Of a DNA stretch of 9,407 nt, positions 4,987-9,407 are shown one piece after another (the first letter of the stretch is position 1; each line of letters begins with the position of its first letter). The notes beneath the pieces are model-generated. The model ran no database searches. It saw nothing but the letters and a program-made list of their open reading frames with translations, and was not told where the DNA came from. The position numbers were made by a program, and so were the translations under genes. This DNA is from an uncultured Atopobium sp. (GTDB lineage Bacteria > Actinomycetota > Coriobacteriia > Coriobacteriales > Atopobiaceae): assembly GCA_937926845.1 (NCBI GenBank), contig CALBBS010000269.1:1-9407 (forward strand). Reading direction: 5' to 3'.

Positions 4987-7026
4987 ATGGTACAAATGAG
5001 AAAAAAACAAGTCGAGAAGCTCGAAGAAGCTGCAGCAAAGGGTTCAACCTTTGGTGGCTTTAAGAAGATGAAGACAGCTTCCAAGATTGCTCTTGTCATT
5101 CTTGTCTTTGTTGTTCTTGCTTCTGTCTTTGCAAACTTTATTGCTCCACATAACCCACTTGAGATTTTTAACGCTCGTCAGGCTCCAGGCAATGGCTTCA
5201 TTTTTGGTACTGATGATAAGGGCCGCGATATTCTTTCTCGCATGCTCTATGGTGGTCAGTATTCACTGGTCATTGGTTTTGGTGCTACGGGCATGGCACT
5301 GCTGTGCGGCTCAATTATTGGTGCTATTGCAGCTGTTTCCAGAAAGGCTGTTTCTGAGGTCATCATGCGTGTGCTCGACATCATCATGTCGTTCCCAGGC
5401 ATCGCTCTTGCAGCAGTCTTTGTTTCTATTCTTGGTAACAGCGTTCCTTCAATCATCTTTGCCATTGGCTTTATGTACACGCCACAGATTGCGCGTATTG
5501 TTCGTGCAAATATCGTCAGTGAGTACGGCGAGGATTACGTAAGGGCAACTATTGTCTCTGGTGCACGTGCACCTTGGATTTTATGGAAGCACGTTCTTCG
5601 TAACTGCATTGCTCCAATCATGGTCTTTACCGTTACGCTGGTTGCAGACGCAATTATCTTTGAGGCATCTCTGACCTTCATTGGCGCTGGTATTGCAGAG
5701 CCAACTCCAACATGGGGTAATATCCTGGCTGATGCTCGTGCTGGCGTTCTTGCTGGTCGCTGGTGGCAGGCATTCTTCCCAGGCCTAGCTATTATGATGA
5801 CCTGCCTGGCACTAAACATCCTTTCCGAGGGCCTTACCGACGCTATGGCGGCAGCACCTGGTGCACCTGTTGACACAGAAAACTCTGACTCTAGACGTGC
5901 AGATGATATTTTGGCATCTGATCCAGTTCGTGCCTATGCAGAGCAGGCAGAGTCCCTTGAGCGCAGACTCAATGCACTCAAAGAGGTTGAGCTTTCCAGA
6001 ACCGATAGGCGTAAACCAGACTTTGATGTTGCACCATTGCTCAGTGTTAAAGATCTGTGCATCAGCTTTGAGTCACACGGTGACGTTAAGGTTGTTGACC
6101 ATGTAAGCTTTGATGTTCGCCCTGGTCAGTGCATGGCACTGGTTGGCGAGTCTGGCTGTGGTAAGTCTATTACCACCAAGGTCATCATGGGCCTGACTGA
6201 TCCAAAAGAGACTATTACTGGTCAGGTTCTCTACAAAGACCAAGACCTCCTGAAGCTCTCTAAAGAAGAGCATCGTAAGCTGCTTGGACATGAGCTTGCA
6301 ATGGTCTACCAGGACGCTCTGTCTTCGCTGAACCCATCCATGCTTATCTCTTCTCAGATGAAGCAGCTTACCAGCAGGGGAGGCACTCGTTCCGCTGAGG
6401 AGCTTCTGGAGCTTGTTGGTCTGGATCCAAAGCGTACGCTTGAGTCTTATCCACATGAGCTTTCTGGTGGTCAGCGTCAGCGTGTTCTGATTGCTATGGC
6501 GCTTACTCGCGATCCTTCGCTGGTTATCTGCGACGAGCCAACAACCGCTCTGGATGTTACTGTTCAGAAGCAGGTTATCAAGCTCTTGAATGACCTCCAG
6601 CGTCGTCTTGGCTTCGCAATGATCTTTGTTAGCCACGACCTTGCACTTGTTGCAGAGGTTGCTTCTGAGATTACCGTTATGTACGCAGGTCAGGTTATTG
6701 AGCAGGCAGCTACTACTGAGCTTCTGACCAATCCTGTTCACGAGTACACCCGCGGTCTTCTCGGCTCTGTTCTTTCCATTGAGGAAGGTGCACAGGACGG
6801 TACCAGACTTCACCAGGTACCAGGTTCTGTTCCTTCTCCAGAAGACTTCCCAGCAGGCGATAGGTTTGCTCCTCGTTCAAGCCATCCAGATTTGGGACTT
6901 GAGGTTCATCCTGTTATCAAGGAGATTCCTGGTAAGCACCATCGTTTCTCCGAGCTGCCTGATGAATATCTGAAGGAGCATGGTCTTGTGCCTTACCTTG
7001 AGCGTACTCAAAAGGAGGTGAGGTAA
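4987..7026 (+). CDS. Fused ABC transporter permease 2 and ATPase (OppC-OppD)
   Basis: This 679-residue protein joins two importer subunits that are usually separate. Residues about 1-290 are an OppC/DppC permease: a first helix at 32-52, FGTDDKGRDILSRMLYGG, and an EAA-type loop with RATIVSGARAP at 186-196. A hydrophilic Ala/Glu/Arg-rich linker spans about 290-345. Residues about 346-620 are an ATPase with GESGCGKS at 387-394, Q-loop Gln442, LSGGQRQR from 492, CDEP with Asp516 and Glu517, and switch His550, so it should hydrolyse ATP. The C-terminal region keeps RFAPR (626-630), but the cysteines usual around this OppD/DppD motif are replaced (Asp625, Ser631; no third Cys). The ATG at 4987 has no strong ribosome site and probably relies on coupling to the upstream gene; ATG 4996 is an alternative. 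No frameshift or stop is seen at the junction, so the fusion looks genuine. Confidence 0.93.
   Translation: MVQMRKKQVEKLEEAAAKGSTFGGFKKMKTASKIALVILVFVVLASVFANFIAPHNPLEIFNARQAPGNGFIFGTDDKGRDILSRMLYGGQYSLVIGFGATGMALLCGSIIGAIAAVSRKAVSEVIMRVLDIIMSFPGIALAAVFVSILGNSVPSIIFAIGFMYTPQIARIVRANIVSEYGEDYVRATIVSGARAPWILWKHVLRNCIAPIMVFTVTLVADAIIFEASLTFIGAGIAEPTPTWGNILADARAGVLAGRWWQAFFPGLAIMMTCLALNILSEGLTDAMAAAPGAPVDTENSDSRRADDILASDPVRAYAEQAESLERRLNALKEVELSRTDRRKPDFDVAPLLSVKDLCISFESHGDVKVVDHVSFDVRPGQCMALVGESGCGKSITTKVIMGLTDPKETITGQVLYKDQDLLKLSKEEHRKLLGHELAMVYQDALSSLNPSMLISSQMKQLTSRGGTRSAEELLELVGLDPKRTLESYPHELSGGQRQRVLIAMALTRDPSLVICDEPTTALDVTVQKQVIKLLNDLQRRLGFAMIFVSHDLALVAEVASEITVMYAGQVIEQAATTELLTNPVHEYTRGLLGSVLSIEEGAQDGTRLHQVPGSVPSPEDFPAGDRFAPRSSHPDLGLEVHPVIKEIPGKHHRFSELPDEYLKEHGLVPYLERTQKEVR
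7011..7020 (+). promoter_or_regulatory. Very strong ribosome binding site for the second ATPase gene
   Basis: AAAGGAGGTG closely matches the full anti-Shine-Dalgarno complement and lies 6 nt before the ATG at 7027. It is encoded by the last codons of the fusion gene (KEVR end). It marks 7027 as the start and predicts efficient re-initiation right after the fusion's stop. Confidence 0.85.
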
Positions 7027-7848
7027 ATGGCTACAACAACTGAAGAACAGCCAATTATCTTCCTCGATGACATTTCGGTAACATTTAAGACGCGTACGGG
7101 TTCAATCTTTAAGCCTAATAAGGTTCACGCAGTACAGAATGTTTCTCTCAAGCTTATGCCTGGTGAGACCATTGGTATTGTTGGTGAGTCTGGCTGCGGA
7201 AAGTCCACTACCGCAAATGTCATGTGTGGCCTTCAGTCACCAACATCCGGCCATGTGTACTTCAAGGGAATGGATGTTACCAAGCGTACTCCAGAGCTTA
7301 GAAAGCAGATTGGCCGCGTTGTCTCTGTTGTCTTCCAGGACCCAGCAACTGCTCTTAACCCTCGTATGATTGTTAAAGATCAGCTCATGGATCCACTGCT
7401 CGTGCATAAGGTAGGAACAGAGGCGGAGCGAGAAGCCCGTATTAATGAGCTTGTCGGTCTTGTTGGACTTCCACACTCAGCGCTTCGCGCTCTTCCTGGT
7501 CAGCTCTCTGGTGGTCAGCGTCAGCGTGTTGCAATTGCACGTGCGCTTTCTCTGAATCCATCGGCAATTATTGCTGACGAGCCTACTTCCGCACTGGACG
7601 TTTCTGTTCGCGCACAGATCTTGAACCTGCTCACCGACCTCAAGTCTGAGCTGGGTCTCTCGATGATTTTTATTTCGCACGATATTCAGACTGTCCGCTA
7701 TGTTTCTGACCGTATCATTGTTATGAACCACGGCCAGATCATGGAAGATGGTCCTGCTAAGCAGGTCTTTGAGCATCCAACAGATCCTTACACTAAGACG
7801 CTTTTGGGTGCTGCACCATCTTTGCTTCATCCTAAACTGGGTGAGTAG
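7027..7848 (+). CDS. oppF: ABC transporter ATP-binding protein (OppF/DppF family)
   Basis: This 273-residue cytoplasmic ATPase is the second motor subunit; it should pair with the ATPase half of the fusion protein. It has GESGCGKS at residues 53-60, LSGGQRQR from 160, ADEPTSALD with Asp184 and Glu185, and switch His218 in ISHD. The early phrase FKTRTGSIFKPNKVHAVQNVSL is the usual OppF start, where the substrate-specific loop precedes the conserved core. It ends soon after HPTDPYTKTLLGAAPSL, so it is shorter than many OppF proteins (often above 300 residues) and lacks the cysteine-bearing C-terminal extension. The ATG directly abuts the stop of the fusion gene. A terminator follows 21 nt after its stop codon, closing the transporter unit. 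All catalytic motifs are intact. Confidence 0.94.
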   Translation: MATTTEEQPIIFLDDISVTFKTRTGSIFKPNKVHAVQNVSLKLMPGETIGIVGESGCGKSTTANVMCGLQSPTSGHVYFKGMDVTKRTPELRKQIGRVVSVVFQDPATALNPRMIVKDQLMDPLLVHKVGTEAEREARINELVGLVGLPHSALRALPGQLSGGQRQRVAIARALSLNPSAIIADEPTSALDVSVRAQILNLLTDLKSELGLSMIFISHDIQTVRYVSDRIIVMNHGQIMEDGPAKQVFEHPTDPYTKTLLGAAPSLLHPKLGE

Positions 7849-7869
7849 CGCTTACGTTTTTGTTTGACC

Positions 7870-7896
7870 AGAGCGCAGCTTAGGCTGCGCTCTTTT
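7870..7896 (+). terminator. Intrinsic terminator after the transporter operon
   Basis: AGAGCGCAGC at 7870-7879 pairs perfectly with GCTGCGCTCT at 7884-7893 around a TTAG loop; the T-rich run TCTTTT ends at 7896. The T tract is short, so some read-through into the esterase genes, which start only 18 nt later, is likely. Confidence 0.8.
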
Positions 7897-7904
7897 AGCT
7901 TGTT

Positions 7905-7910
7905 AGGTGG
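7905..7910 (+). promoter_or_regulatory. Ribosome binding site deciding the esterase start
   Basis: AGGTGG lies 4 nt before ATG 7915. The longer in-frame reading from 7864 would begin inside the terminator stem and lacks a ribosome site, so 7915 is chosen. Confidence 0.7.
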
Positions 7911-7914
7911 ATTC

Positions 7915-8955
7915 ATGCACCAAGAAACGCTTGAGCTTGCAGAATTGAAGGCAGCTCATGCTTTGACGCCCTATCCTTCGGATTTTGAGGCGTTTTGGAA
8001 GGCACGTATGGAGGAAGCAGATAACGCTCCTCTAAGCTGGCAAATTGTCCCTTCAACAGAAGTTACGTCAACTGCTTTAGCTCATTTTTTTGACCTGACG
8101 TTTGTGGGTATTGATGGGGCAGAAGTCTACGCAAAGTACCTGCGACCACAGACTGCCTCGGGCGTACAAACTCCGCTTGTTTTACAGTTCCATGGCTATC
8201 CAGGATCTTCTCGCAGTTGGTTTGAACAGAGCTCATTTTTAGGCATGGGCTGCTCACTCATTGCGCTTGATAATCCTGGGCAGGGTGGCCGTAGTTTGGA
8301 CGGAAGCTCGTATAAGAGCACTACCGTCTCTGGTCACTTGGTGCTTGGACTGGATGGACCAGTAGAGGACCTTTACTACGTTCACCTGTATCAGAACATT
8401 CGCCTACTCTGCAGGATTGTCCGCAAGCTTGAGGGAATTGATACAGACCGCGTTTTTGTAAACGGCGCGTCACAAGGTGGCGGCATTGGTCTTGCAACCT
8501 GCGCACTCAACCAAGACCTTATCAATAGAGCAGCAATTCTTTATCCTTTCCTCACTGATTTTAGGTGTGTGTGGGAACTTAATGCTGACGAGGTGGCCTA
8601 CGAGGGTATTCGCTATTATTCCCGCTGGTTTGACGCAGATGGCTCTCGCGTTGATGAGGTTTTTGCAAAGCTTGCTTACATTGACTCAGTCAATTTTGCA
8701 CGTATGGTTACCTGTCCTGTGCTTTTTGGCACCGGACTTGATGATCTGGTAGTTCCTCCCGAGGCTCAGTTTGCGGCTTACAATGCCCTGACCTGCCCAA
8801 AGAGACATCTTCTTTACCCCGGATATGCACATGAAGAGATTGGCAATTTTGACGATAAAATCATTGATTTTTTCTGCTCAGACAAGGGAGAGCAAGCTCT
8901 TGAAGCGCTGGACTCGTCATTTCCTGCTCAAGCAGAAGGCGAGGTGAAGGCATGA
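7915..8955 (+). CDS. CE7-family acetyl esterase (acetyl xylan esterase / cephalosporin C deacetylase type)
   Basis: This 346-residue alpha/beta hydrolase is predicted to remove acetyl groups from sugars or related small esters. It has no signal peptide and should act in the cytoplasm, as CE7 enzymes do. The N-terminus has the family phrase LTPYPSDFEAFWKARM. The HGYPGSSRSWF loop (oxyanion region) follows, and then GASQGG with nucleophile Ser186. FGTGLDDLVVPPEAQFAAYN carries the likely acid Asp277, and YAHEE carries His306, so the Ser-Asp-His triad is complete. The usual RGQ motif is PGQ here (Pro121-Gln123, in DNPGQGG), an uncommon change. Length is normal (about 320-340 in the family). It lies directly after the transporter terminator and overlaps the next gene by ATGA. 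The substrate cannot be told from sequence; acetylated oligosaccharides imported by a nearby transporter are plausible. Confidence 0.88.
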   Translation: MHQETLELAELKAAHALTPYPSDFEAFWKARMEEADNAPLSWQIVPSTEVTSTALAHFFDLTFVGIDGAEVYAKYLRPQTASGVQTPLVLQFHGYPGSSRSWFEQSSFLGMGCSLIALDNPGQGGRSLDGSSYKSTTVSGHLVLGLDGPVEDLYYVHLYQNIRLLCRIVRKLEGIDTDRVFVNGASQGGGIGLATCALNQDLINRAAILYPFLTDFRCVWELNADEVAYEGIRYYSRWFDADGSRVDEVFAKLAYIDSVNFARMVTCPVLFGTGLDDLVVPPEAQFAAYNALTCPKRHLLYPGYAHEEIGNFDDKIIDFFCSDKGEQALEALDSSFPAQAEGEVKA

Positions 8956-9407
8956 GAGGCTTAACACAAAGACTTGAAGCCGCTCGCTCTTATCGCGGTG
9001 CGTGGCTGAGACCATCAAACTTTGAATCATTTTGGGAGACATCTGTAGCGTTTGCGCAAAACGCACAGGTAGAGAATGTTTTTGAGCTGCCATCTGCTGC
9101 GCAGACTGCAGTGTTTAAGCGCATCACATTCACCTCAACTGATCAGACTCAGTTGAGTGCTCGCGTCATTCTTCCAGTAGGCGCATCGGAAGCAGGAACA
9201 TTGTCAGCAACAACAGAAGCGTTGCCTACCTCAACAGACGTTCCTGCGGTAGTGCTCTTCTCTGATCTTGGTCGGGGAGCACGCAGCTGGCTGCATCTTC
9301 TGCGTTTCACGGCACTTGGCTTGCCTGTTGTGGCTCTGGAAGCTCGTCCGTGTGAGCCTCAACTCAAAGATGCCTGGAGGGGAGCGTTTAGCGCAGAGGA
9401 GCTTGCT
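8952..9407 (+). CDS. Second, diverged CE7-like esterase, N-terminal 152 residues (3' end outside window)
   Basis: The frame is open from ATG 8952 to the window edge, giving 152 codons. GAGGTG at 8941-8946 precedes the start by 5 nt, and the ATG overlaps the stop of the upstream esterase (ATGA), so the two are translated together. Its plan parallels the upstream protein. RPSNFESFWETSV matches YPSDFEAFWKARM, RITFTSTDQTQLSARVILP matches the FDLTFVGIDGAEVYAKYLRP strand pair, and DLGRGARSWLHLLRFTALGLPVVALEAR matches the HGY...ALDNPGQ segment. The HGY tripeptide is replaced by SDL, and the RGQ/PGQ site reads RPCEPQ, so key oxyanion-side residues are missing. An insertion of about 15 residues rich in Ala, Thr and Ser lies before the VPAVVLF strand. 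The nucleophile region is outside the window, so activity cannot be judged. It could be a regulatory or inactive partner of the first esterase. Homology is inferred by eye. Confidence 0.7.
   Translation, partial: MRGLTQRLEAARSYRGAWLRPSNFESFWETSVAFAQNAQVENVFELPSAAQTAVFKRITFTSTDQTQLSARVILPVGASEAGTLSATTEALPTSTDVPAVVLFSDLGRGARSWLHLLRFTALGLPVVALEARPCEPQLKDAWRGAFSAEELA

Noticed and set aside
6073..6813. Antisense open frame of 246 codons within the fused permease-ATPase gene
   Set aside because: It is the shadow of the conserved ATPase domain and shows no independent coding evidence.
7864..7914. Upstream extension of the CE7 esterase by 17 codons
   Set aside because: It would start inside the terminator stem and lacks a ribosome site, while ATG 7915 has AGGTGG at proper spacing and begins where the family homology begins.
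1..9407. Mobile element, CRISPR array or defence system
   Set aside because: There is no transposase, integrase, terminal inverted repeat, regular repeat-spacer pattern or recognisable defence gene. Gene order reads as ordinary chromosome.

Overview
The window looks like chromosomal DNA of a moderate-GC bacterium. The best guess is a member of the Coriobacteriia (Atopobium/Lancefieldella/Olsenella type). That guess rests on about 45-50% GC in most genes, a substrate-binding lipoprotein with a twin-arginine signal, strong GGAGG-type ribosome sites, and a permease-ATPase fusion of a kind mainly annotated in actinobacteria. No marker gene in the window settles the taxon. All genes lie on the + strand, and there is no insertion sequence, CRISPR array, tRNA or rRNA.

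Region 1 (2-1070) holds the 3' end of uvrC (excision repair endonuclease). A 77-residue protein of unknown function overlaps it by 8 nt and is followed by a clean intrinsic terminator. Region 2 (1071-1907) is a lone AT-richer gene for a membrane-anchored 214-residue protein of unknown function, closed by a long hairpin. Region 3 (1908-2268) has no gene but is rich in structure: two sets of direct repeats with 21-bp spacing, a TTGACA element, a GC-rich hairpin, a probable promoter whose spacer is an inverted repeat, and a 5'-leader hairpin just before the next gene.

Region 4 (2269-7896) is a complete Opp/Dpp-type ABC importer. It encodes a family 5 substrate-binding lipoprotein, permease 1, a fusion of permease 2 with the first ATPase, and the second ATPase. 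A perfect 13-bp hairpin separates the binding-protein gene from the permease genes, and a terminator follows the last ATPase. Region 5 (7915-end) holds a CE7-type (acetyl xylan esterase / cephalosporin C deacetylase) hydrolase gene. It overlaps (ATGA) the start of a second, diverged gene with the same N-terminal plan, which is cut by the window edge.

A reasonable working model is that the importer takes up peptides or small glycans and the cytoplasmic esterase pair removes acyl groups from imported or related compounds. The link is inferred only from adjacency; a terminator separates the two units. The most unusual points are the permease-ATPase fusion, the loss of the cysteine motif at the C-terminus of its ATPase half, the PGQ in place of RGQ in the esterase, the degenerate second esterase, and the layered control region before the binding-protein gene.
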